Source of the DNA: Pseudomonadota bacterium
GTDB taxonomy: Bacteria; Pseudomonadota; Gammaproteobacteria; Burkholderiales; UBA9220
Assembly (NCBI GenBank): GCA_021845865.1
Contig: JAJZVC010000030.1
Location: 1-35,411 of the forward strand
Direction: 5' to 3'
DNA: 35,411 bases
This document shows positions 17,480-23,798 of the stretch, piece by piece. Numbering within the stretch: the first letter of the stretch is position 1; every line of letters starts with the position of its first letter. Under the pieces are notes generated by a model. That model saw only the letters and a list, made by a program, of their open reading frames with translations, did not search any database and was not told the DNA's origin. The translations under genes and the position numbers were made by a program.

Positions 17480-18976
17480 TTGCGCATTCCTCGCGGGCAT
17501 ACTCCTCTTGCCTACCTGATGGCCCTGGGGGCCTGCCTGCTGACCATGGGGGTGGCGCTTCCCTTGCGTCACTGGCTGGACCTGGCCAATATCGTGATGC
17601 TGTTCCTGTTCTGCGTCTTCCTGGTGGCGGTCCGGCTTGGCCGGGGGCCGGCGGTCGTGGCGGCGGTGGTGAGCGTGTTCCTGTTCGACTATGTGTTCGT
17701 TCCCCCTCATCTGGAACTGATTCCCGCCGACGGCCAGCATCTGCTGACCTTGATGGTGATGCTGGTGGTCGCCCTGGTGACGGCACAGCTGACCACCGGG
17801 CTGCGGCAACAGGCTTCCCTGGCGCGAAGCCGCGAGTTGGGGGCCAGGCGCCTCTACCAGCTGGCGCGGGACTTGGCCGGGGTGGTGTCCCGCTGGGGAG
17901 TCCAGGAGGCCCTGGATGCCTTCCTGGCGGAGACCGGCCACCGGGCGGTGCTATATCTGGTGGACGAGGAGGGGGAGGTACCGGTTTCCGGCAGGGAGGC
18001 CCTGGATGAGCTGATTCGCGAAGCGGTTCGGCGGGGCGAGCCGGTGGAAGGCGAACCCTTCGGTCCGGCTCTCTTTCTTCCCCTGAGGGCCGCGGCGCGG
18101 ACGGGAGGCGTGATGGTGGTGACGGCGGCCAGCGAAGGGTCCGATCCGAGAAAGGAAAAAGAGCTTTTCATGACCGTGGCCTCCCTCGCGGCCATCGCCG
18201 TCGAGCGTCTGCACTACGGCGAGATGGTGCAGAAGAGCCAGGTCCAGGTGGAATCGGAGAAGCTGCGCTCTTCCCTCCTTTCCGCCCTGTCCCATGACCT
18301 GAGGACCCCCTTGACGGCCCTGGTGGGGCTGGCCGATTCCTTGTCCCTGGCCGGCGAACCGGCGGGCGCCGCCACCCATGAGGCCGCCCTGGCCATCCGC
18401 AACCAGGCCAGGGCGATGAACAACCAGTTGAGCAATCTGCTCGACATGGCCCGCCTGCAGTCGGGCAAGGTGGTCCTCCACAAGGAGTGGCAGCTGTTCG
18501 ACGACGTGATCAGCTCCAGCCTGCGCCTCCTCAAGCTCAGCCAGTCCAGCCACCCGGTGCGGATACGGCTGGACGAGGAGCTGCCCCTGGTGGAGTTCGA
18601 CGCCGTGCTGATGGAGCGGGTAGTGTGGAATCTGCTGGAGAATGCGGACAAATACTCGCCGGAGGGCACGCCCATCGAGGTGAGCGCCTACGTGGACGGC
18701 GGCTGGGCCTGCCTCCTGGTGTGCGACCGGGGCCCCGGCTTTCCTCCGGGCCGGAGCGACGAGGTGTTCGGCCTCTTCGTCCGGGGCAGCGCCGAATCCG
18801 CCAAGCCCGGCGTGGGGCTCGGGTTGTCCATTTGCCGCACCATCGTCGAGGCCCATGGCGGGACCATCCGCGCCGAGAACCGGCCTGAGGGGGGCGCCTG
18901 CGTCATGGTCCGCCTGCCCCTCGGTTCGCCGCCGATGATCGAAGAGGAAGAGGATACTGACGGAGGCAGCCTGTGA
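17480..18976 (+). CDS. KdpD-like sensor histidine kinase, short form
   Basis: The start is TTG at 17480 (MRIPRGHTPLAYL), with GGGGAGAGGGAG upstream. The 498-residue product has four closely spaced TM helices of DUF4118 type (about 10-105, with FLFDYVFVPPHLELIPADGQ between helices), a GAF-like domain (about 125-250), HisKA with SALSHDLRTPLTALVGLADS (H272) and HATPase_c with NLLENADKYSP, DRGPGFP and GVGLGLSIC. This equals the C-terminal half of KdpD. The N-terminal KdpD and Usp domains of the roughly 890-residue E. coli protein are absent. It should phosphorylate the KdpE encoded next, with which it overlaps by 4 bp. Confidence 0.9.
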   Translation: MRIPRGHTPLAYLMALGACLLTMGVALPLRHWLDLANIVMLFLFCVFLVAVRLGRGPAVVAAVVSVFLFDYVFVPPHLELIPADGQHLLTLMVMLVVALVTAQLTTGLRQQASLARSRELGARRLYQLARDLAGVVSRWGVQEALDAFLAETGHRAVLYLVDEEGEVPVSGREALDELIREAVRRGEPVEGEPFGPALFLPLRAAARTGGVMVVTAASEGSDPRKEKELFMTVASLAAIAVERLHYGEMVQKSQVQVESEKLRSSLLSALSHDLRTPLTALVGLADSLSLAGEPAGAATHEAALAIRNQARAMNNQLSNLLDMARLQSGKVVLHKEWQLFDDVISSSLRLLKLSQSSHPVRIRLDEELPLVEFDAVLMERVVWNLLENADKYSPEGTPIEVSAYVDGGWACLLVCDRGPGFPPGRSDEVFGLFVRGSAESAKPGVGLGLSICRTIVEAHGGTIRAENRPEGGACVMVRLPLGSPPMIEEEEDTDGGSL

Positions 18977-19659
18977 ACGCGGAAATCACGGTATTGCTGA
19001 TCGAGGACGAGCCCCAGATTCGCCGTGTGGTGCGCGCCGTCCTGGAAGGGGAGGGATATCGCGTGTTCGAGGCCGAGTCGGGGCAGCGGGGCCTGATCGA
19101 GGCCGGTGCCCGCAAGCCCGACCTGCTCATCGTGGACCTCGGCCTGCCCGACATGGAGGGGGTGGAACTGGTGCGGGAGCTGCGCAGCTGGTCGGAAGCG
19201 CCGATCCTCATCCTCTCCGCGCGGGTGGAGGAGGAGGACAAGATCGTCGCCCTCGACAGCGGCGCCGACGACTACCTCACCAAGCCTTTCGGCGTGGGGG
19301 AACTGCTGGCCCGCGCCCGGGCCCTGACGCGCCGCCGCCTGCGGACGCAGGAGAACGGCCACCGCGTCGCTTTCGGCGAGGTGGAAATCGATTTTTCCCG
19401 CCGCAGCGTCAGCCGCAACGGCGAGCCGGTCCACCTCACCACCCTCGAATACCGTCTGCTGTGCGTCCTGGCAGCCAATCCCGGCAAGGTCATGACCCAC
19501 CGCCACCTGATGCGGGAGGTGTGGGGGCCGGCCTATTCCGAGAGCAGCCATTACCTGCGCATTTACGTCAGCCGCCTGCGCCAGAAACTGGAACGGAACC
19601 CCGCCGAGCCCGAGCATTTCATCACCGAGACCGGCGTGGGCTACCGCTTCGAAGTCTGA
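18973..19659 (+). CDS. kdpE: KdpE response regulator
   Basis: The frame opens at GTG 18973, inside the kdpD stop (GTGA overlap), and gives 228 residues. The receiver has EDE at 11-13, phospho-acceptor D55 in VDLGLPDMEG and YLTKPFGVGELLAR. The OmpR-type winged helix has HLTTLEYRLLCVLAANPGKV, THRHLMREVWGP, SSHYLRIYVSRLRQKLE and ITETGVGYRFEV, which are strongly KdpE-like. In E. coli KdpE activates kdpFABC under potassium limitation; no kdpFABC is in this window, and the KimA-like transporter takes its place in the operon. A KdpE-type operator lies 10 bp behind the stop codon. Confidence 0.94.
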   Translation: MNAEITVLLIEDEPQIRRVVRAVLEGEGYRVFEAESGQRGLIEAGARKPDLLIVDLGLPDMEGVELVRELRSWSEAPILILSARVEEEDKIVALDSGADDYLTKPFGVGELLARARALTRRRLRTQENGHRVAFGEVEIDFSRRSVSRNGEPVHLTTLEYRLLCVLAANPGKVMTHRHLMREVWGPAYSESSHYLRIYVSRLRQKLERNPAEPEHFITETGVGYRFEV

Positions 19660-19668
19660 TTTTTCCCG

Positions 19669-19693
19669 TTTACACTTTTTTTACACTCCCGCC
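19669..19693 (+). promoter_or_regulatory. Candidate KdpE operator upstream of the ferredoxin-fixABCX operon
   Basis: The site reads TTTACAC-TTTT-TTTACAC followed by TCCCGCC: two identical half sites 11 bp apart, one helical turn, as bound by a tandem OmpR-type dimer. The KdpE site I recall from the E. coli kdpFABC promoter is TTTATAC-TTTT-TTTACAC followed by CCCGCC, so spacing and nearly every base agree. It lies between kdpE (ends 19659) and the ferredoxin gene (starts 19770). No clear -35 is visible behind it; activator-dependent promoters often lack one. Confidence 0.6.
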
Positions 19694-19769
19694 TTTCATC
19701 TTTACGACCTTTTTTCAGCCTTTTCCCTAATCTGGCCCCATTCCATTTAACCCTACAGGAGTGAGTGCC

Positions 19770-19964
19770 ATGGCGATGAAAATCGACGATACCCAATGCA
19801 CCAACTGCGCCATGTGCGAGCCCGTGTGCCCCACCGAGGCGGTCAAGGAGAAGGGCGGCGTGTTCTTCATCGACCCCGAGACCTGCACCGAATGCGAGGG
19901 CGAGGCCGACGGCCCCCAGTGCGTCGATGCCTGCCCGGTGGACGATTGCATCGTTCTCAAGTAA
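19770..19964 (+). CDS. 2[4Fe-4S] ferredoxin of the fix operon
   Basis: The 64-residue protein from ATG at 19770 (AGGAG at 19757-19761) has two ferredoxin cluster motifs: CTNCAMCEPVCPTEA near the N-terminus and CTECEGEADGPQCVDACPVDD in the second half, where the insertion between the second and third cysteines is typical of Alvin/YfhL-like 2[4Fe-4S] ferredoxins. It begins 13 bp before fixA, and a ferredoxin gene heads fixABCX in Azotobacter vinelandii as well. It is probably the low-potential electron acceptor or carrier of the FixABCX complex. A GTG at 19761 would add three residues but overlaps the ribosome site. Confidence 0.92.
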   Translation: MAMKIDDTQCTNCAMCEPVCPTEAVKEKGGVFFIDPETCTECEGEADGPQCVDACPVDDCIVLK

Positions 19965-19976
19965 AGGAGCCGCGTC

Positions 19977-20819
19977 ATGCACAGCGTCGTTTGCATCAAG
20001 CAGGTGCCGGACAGCGCCCAGATCCGGGTGCACCCGGTGACCAATACCATCATGCGCCAGGGGGTGCCGGCCATCATCAACCCCTACGACCTGTTCGCCC
20101 TGGAAGAGGCCCTGCGCCTCAAGGACCGCTTCGGCGGCAAGGTGACGGTGATCACCATGGGGCCGCCCCAGGCCGAAGTGGCCCTGCGCAAGGCCCTCTC
20201 CTTCGGCGCCGATGACGCCATCCTGGTGACCGACAAGTCCTTCGCCGGCGCCGACACCCTGGCCACCAGCTACGCCCTGGCCGCCACCATCCGCCAGATC
20301 GCCAAGGAAAGCCCGGTGGACATGGTGTTCACCGGCAAGCAGACCATCGACGGCGACACCGCCCAGGTGGGCCCCGGCATCGCCAAGCGCATGGACCTGC
20401 AGCTGCTGACCTACGTCTCCCGCATCGTTTCCGTCGATCAGGATAAACGCGAGATCGTGGTGGAACGCCGCGCCGAGGGCGGCGTGCAGGTGCTCAAGAC
20501 CAGTCTGCCCTGCCTCATCACCATGCTGGAGGGGTCCAACCAGATGCGCTTCGGCACCATGCCCGACATGTTCCGCGCCGCCCGCTACGAAATGAAGTTC
20601 TGGGACAAGACCGCCGCCGGCATCGAGGACGTGACCAAGATCGGCCTCAAGGGCTCCCCCACGGTGGTGAACAAGGTGTTCACCCCCAGCCCCCGTTCCG
20701 AGAAGGCGGAAATGATCGCCGTCGAGGGCGGCAGTCCCGCCGACGTGGCGGTGGCGCTGCTGGCGAAGATGGCGGCGCGTTTCCCCCTGGTTGAAAAAGA
20801 ACTCGCCAAGCGCGCGTAG
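19977..20819 (+). CDS. fixA: FixA, electron-transfer flavoprotein beta subunit
   Basis: FixA (280 residues) pairs with FixB to form the bifurcating flavoprotein that oxidises NADH. ETF-beta signatures are visible: VCIKQVPDSAQIRV at the N-terminus, INPYDLFALEEALRLKD, VTVITMGPPQAEVALRKALS, GADDAILVTDKSFAGADTLA and VFTGKQTIDGDTAQVGPGIA. The TGKQTIDGDTAQVGP loop and the overall length fit the FixA/bifurcating group of ETFs. AAAGGAG precedes the ATG by 9 bases. It lies 12 bp after the ferredoxin and 9 bp before fixB in a tight operon. Confidence 0.96.
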   Translation: MHSVVCIKQVPDSAQIRVHPVTNTIMRQGVPAIINPYDLFALEEALRLKDRFGGKVTVITMGPPQAEVALRKALSFGADDAILVTDKSFAGADTLATSYALAATIRQIAKESPVDMVFTGKQTIDGDTAQVGPGIAKRMDLQLLTYVSRIVSVDQDKREIVVERRAEGGVQVLKTSLPCLITMLEGSNQMRFGTMPDMFRAARYEMKFWDKTAAGIEDVTKIGLKGSPTVVNKVFTPSPRSEKAEMIAVEGGSPADVAVALLAKMAARFPLVEKELAKRA

Positions 20820-20828
20820 GAGAAAGCC

Positions 20829-21911
20829 ATGAGCGAAGAAACCCAAGTCAAGAAAAAACGCAAGATCGTCCTCGACGAGCGCCTGCTGGCCTACAAGGGC
20901 GTGTGGGTGTTCATCGAACACGAACGGGGCCAGGTGCATCCCGTTTCCTGGGAACTGCTGGGCGAAGGCCGCAAGCTGGCCGACATGCTGGGCGTGGAAC
21001 TGGCCGGCGTGGTCCTGGCCGCCCCCGGCGAGGAAGCCAAGCGTTTCTGCGAGGAGGCCTATCAATACGGCGCCGACCTCTGCTACCTGATGCAGAGCGA
21101 GGTGCTGGCGGACTACCGCAACGATCCCTTCACCCAGGGCCTGACCGAACTGGTCAATGCCTATCAGCCGGAAATCCTGCTGCTGGGGGCCACCACCCAG
21201 GGCCGGGACCTGGCGGGCAGCGTCGCCACCACCCTGCAGACCGGCCTCACCGCCGACTGCACCGGCCTGACCATCGATCCGGACAACCGCAGCCTGCTGT
21301 CCACCCGCCCGACCTTCGGCGGCAGCCTGCTGTGCACTATCGTCACCCTCAACTACCGTCCCCAGATGGCCACCGTGCGCCCCCGGGTGATGGCCATGCC
21401 GGAGAAGGTGCCCGGCCGCGTCGGACGCATCGTCGAGCATCCCCTGGCGATGGCCGAGGACGACATCGTCACCAAGGTGCTGGAATTCATCGCCGACGAT
21501 AGCCGCGACAAGCCGCAGCTGCCTTTCGCCGACATCATCGTCGCCGGCGGCAGGGGCCTGGGCAAGCCGGAGAATTTCCAGCTGGTGCGGGACCTAGCCG
21601 AGGCGCTGGGCGCCGAAGTGGGCGCTTCCCGCCCCGTGGTGCAAGCCGGCTGGGTGGAACTGGACCGGCAGGTGGGCCAGTCCGGCAAGACGGTGCGGCC
21701 CAAGCTCTATATCGCCGCCGGCATCTCCGGCGCCATCCAGCACCGGGTGGGCATGGAGGGGGCGGACTGCATCATCGCCATCAACAACGACCCCAACGCG
21801 CCGATTTTCGACTTCGCCCACTATGGCATCGTCGGCGACGCCATGACCATCCTGCCGGCCCTCACCGAGGCCTTCCGGCAGAAGCTGGCGACCCTGAAAC
21901 AAGCAGGCTGA
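20829..21911 (+). CDS. fixB: FixB, electron-transfer flavoprotein alpha subunit
   Basis: FixB (360 residues) carries the FAD that passes electrons to FixC. The N-terminal domain includes [20 protein letters not shown] and [20 protein letters not shown]. The C-terminal FAD domain (about 235-355) has [52 protein letters not shown] and the ETF-alpha signature region ending in [20 protein letters not shown] basic N-terminal extension KKKRK precedes the first domain. Start at 20829 follows AGGAG. Operon position between fixA and fixC is standard. Confidence 0.96.
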   Translation: MSEETQVKKKRKIVLDERLLAYKGVWVFIEHERGQVHPVSWELLGEGRKLADMLGVELAGVVLAAPGEEAKRFCEEAYQYGADLCYLMQSEVLADYRNDPFTQGLTELVNAYQPEILLLGATTQGRDLAGSVATTLQTGLTADCTGLTIDPDNRSLLSTRPTFGGSLLCTIVTLNYRPQMATVRPRVMAMPEKVPGRVGRIVEHPLAMAEDDIVTKVLEFIADDSRDKPQLPFADIIVAGGRGLGKPENFQLVRDLAEALGAEVGASRPVVQAGWVELDRQVGQSGKTVRPKLYIAAGISGAIQHRVGMEGADCIIAINNDPNAPIFDFAHYGIVGDAMTILPALTEAFRQKLATLKQAG

Positions 21912-21923
21912 GGGAGATTAGCC

Positions 21924-23222
21924 ATGGAAAAATTTGACGTCATCGTCGTCGGCGCCGGTCCTTCCGGCAACGCCGCCGCCTACACCCTGGCCAAGGCCGG
22001 CCTGTCCGTGCTGCAGCTCGAGCGCGGCGAGGCGGCCGGCTCCAAGAACGTGCAGGGGGCGATTCTCTATTCCGACGCCCTGGAAAAGGTAATCCCCAAT
22101 TTCCGCGACGACGCTCCCCTGGAGCGCCACATCATCGAGCAGCGGATGTGGGTGCTGGACGACGAGTCCTTCATCGGCACCCATTTCCGTTCCGACGACT
22201 TCAACAAGCCGCCCTACAACCGCTACACCATCATCCGCGCCAAGTTCGACAAATGGTTCTCGAAAAAGGTGCAGGAGGCGGGCGCCCTGATCATCAGCGA
22301 AACCACCGTCAAGGAACTGCTGCGGGACAAGAGCGGCAAGGTTGTCGGCGTCGAGACCGACCGGGCCGACGGCAAGGTCTACGCCGACGTGGTGATCATG
22401 GCCGACGGGGTGAACTCCACCCTGGCCCGCAAGGCGGGCTTCCGCCCCGAGCTGGACCCGAAGCACGTGGCCCTGGCGGTGAAGGAAATCCACTTCATGC
22501 CCCGGGAAACCGTGGAGCAGCGCTTCAACATCAAGGACGACGAGGGCGTGGTGATCGAGATGCTGGGCAAGATCACCCAGGGCATGATGGGTACCGGCTT
22601 CCTCTACACCAACAGCGATTCCATCAGTATCGGCGTGGGCTGCATGCTGTCCGACTTCATGGAGCAGAAGCTCACCCCCTATGACCTGCTGGAACAGATG
22701 AAGCGCCATCCCTCCATCCAGCCCCTGATCCAGGGCGGCGAGATGAAGGAATACACCGCCCACCTCATTCCCGAGGGCGGCTACCACGCCATTCCGCGGG
22801 TCTATGGCGACGGCTGGATGATCGTCGGCGACTCGGGCATGTTCGTCAACGCGGTCCACCGGGAAGGCTCCAACCTGGCCATGACCACCGGCCGCATGGC
22901 GGCGGAGACCATCATCGAGCTGCACCGGGCGGGCAAGCCCATGTCCGAGGCCAACCTGGCCCTGTACAAGGAGCGCCTGGACGACAGCTTCGTGATGAAG
23001 GACCTGAAGAAGTACAAGGACATGCCGGACATCTTCCATTCCAACAACCAGTTCTTCACCACCTATCCGGAACTGCTGAGCCGCTCCGCCTACACCATGC
23101 TCAAGGTGGACGGGGTGGACAAGCTGACCAAGGAGAAGGAAATTTTCGCCAGCTTCAAGGAAAGGCGCAGCCTTTTCGGCCTGCTGGGTGACGCGTTCAA
23201 GCTGTGGAGGGCCTTCCGATGA
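21924..23222 (+). CDS. fixC: FixC, FAD-dependent quinone-linked oxidoreductase
   Basis: FixC (432 residues) belongs to the ETF:quinone oxidoreductase family. With FixX it accepts the high-potential electron from FixAB and reduces quinone, which drives the other electron to ferredoxin or flavodoxin. The N-terminal FAD motif reads VVGAGPSGNAAAYTLAKAG; further landmarks are MADGVNSTLARKAGF, KEIHFMPRETVEQRF and VGDSGMFVNAVHREGSNLAM. Length fits FixC proteins of diazotrophs. GGGAG precedes the ATG. The stop overlaps the fixX start (ATGA), indicating translational coupling. Confidence 0.96.
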   Translation: MEKFDVIVVGAGPSGNAAAYTLAKAGLSVLQLERGEAAGSKNVQGAILYSDALEKVIPNFRDDAPLERHIIEQRMWVLDDESFIGTHFRSDDFNKPPYNRYTIIRAKFDKWFSKKVQEAGALIISETTVKELLRDKSGKVVGVETDRADGKVYADVVIMADGVNSTLARKAGFRPELDPKHVALAVKEIHFMPRETVEQRFNIKDDEGVVIEMLGKITQGMMGTGFLYTNSDSISIGVGCMLSDFMEQKLTPYDLLEQMKRHPSIQPLIQGGEMKEYTAHLIPEGGYHAIPRVYGDGWMIVGDSGMFVNAVHREGSNLAMTTGRMAAETIIELHRAGKPMSEANLALYKERLDDSFVMKDLKKYKDMPDIFHSNNQFFTTYPELLSRSAYTMLKVDGVDKLTKEKEIFASFKERRSLFGLLGDAFKLWRAFR

Positions 23223-23509
23223 GAACCGTGAAAGTCGAAGAGAAGCTGTTCCAGAACCGCTATCTGGTGGATGCGGACAACCCCCACATCCGCCTCAAGG
23301 ATCCGGAACTGTGCGAGAAGACGTGCGCCACCAAGCAGTGCACCGTGTGCTGCCCGGCGGGGTGCTACACCCTGGAGGGGCAGAAGGTGGTGCTGATCAC
23401 CGATGGCTGCCTGGAGTGCGGCACCTGCCGCATCATCTGCACCACCTACCGCAACGTGGACTGGGAATATCCCCGGGGCGGCTACGGCATCCAGTTCAAG
23501 TTCGGCTAG
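23219..23509 (+). CDS. fixX: FixX, ferredoxin-like subunit of the FixABCX complex
   Basis: FixX (96 residues) begins at ATG 23219, which overlaps the fixC TGA; an in-frame codon at 23204 would lie inside fixC and is less likely. It carries the iron-sulfur ligands in CEKTCATKQCTVCCPAGCY and in CLECGTCRIICTTY. It relays electrons between FixC and the membrane quinone pool. The N-terminal VKVEEKLFQNRYLVD and the C-terminal WEYPRGGYGIQFKFG are family-typical. It is the last gene of the operon; a terminator-like hairpin follows 52 bp later. Confidence 0.96.
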   Translation: MRTVKVEEKLFQNRYLVDADNPHIRLKDPELCEKTCATKQCTVCCPAGCYTLEGQKVVLITDGCLECGTCRIICTTYRNVDWEYPRGGYGIQFKFG

Positions 23510-23561
23510 GCGAAACATCCCGGAAGTAAGGAATACGTCAGCAAAGGGGCGTACCATTCAG

Positions 23562-23598
23562 GGCGTCGGCGCGGAGAGCCTCCGCGCTGGCGCCTTTT
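23562..23598 (+). terminator. Rho-independent terminator after fixX
   Basis: An 8-bp perfect stem GCGCGGAG/CTCCGCGC with loop AGC is extended by an outer GGCG/CGCC pairing across a 3x3 internal loop and followed by TTTT. It fits an intrinsic terminator for the fix operon. Confidence 0.7.
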
Positions 23599-23618
23599 CA
23601 ATTCAGGAGGTTCATACC

Positions 23619-23663
23619 TTGGAAAGCAGCGACGGTAGTAGTAGCCCTGCCTTCCTGCGGTAA
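23619..23663 (+). CDS. Possible 14-codon leader peptide upstream of mgtA
   Basis: TTG at 23619 lies 8 bases after a perfect AGGAGG (23605-23610) and opens a 14-codon frame, LESSDGSSSPAFLR (initiator read as Met), ending at TAA 23661-23663. It lies between the fix terminator and the mgtA start, in the position where leader peptides such as MgtL control mgtA in enterobacteria. The sequence itself is unlike MgtL, being Ser-rich with one Pro. The strong ribosome site is the main evidence; chance cannot be excluded. Confidence 0.3.
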   Translation: MESSDGSSSPAFLR

Positions 23664-23723
23664 TCCCCAGCCGGTTTCCACCGCCCGGGATGCTCCGCAG
23701 GCTGGCAGCCTAGGAAAATTCCG

Positions 23724-23748
23724 GGCGGGAAAACGTTTCCCCGCCTTT
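23724..23748 (+). promoter_or_regulatory. Hairpin with short T-run in the mgtA leader, possible attenuator
   Basis: GGCGGG (23724-23729) pairs with CCCGCC (23740-23745), with further A-T pairs inside, and is followed by TTT. A smaller hairpin AGGCT-GGC-AGCCT sits at 23699-23711. Together with the small upstream frame, this resembles an attenuation-type leader 51 bp before the mgtA start. The T-run is short, so it may simply be a structured leader. Confidence 0.35.
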
Positions 23749-23798
23749 CGTAGCACTTGGCCCGTGGCCGACCGCCGCGGGTGAAAGAGGGGATCACC

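Noticed and set aside
19731..19746. TGGCCCCATTCC as a sigma-54 promoter before the fix operon
   Set aside because: The TGGC half is present but the required GC at the -12 position is missing (TT there), and no NifA site is visible upstream.
23204..23218. Earlier fixX start giving MEGLPMRTV
   Set aside because: It would lie within the fixC coding end; the ATGA overlap at 23219 gives the usual FixX length and a coupled start.
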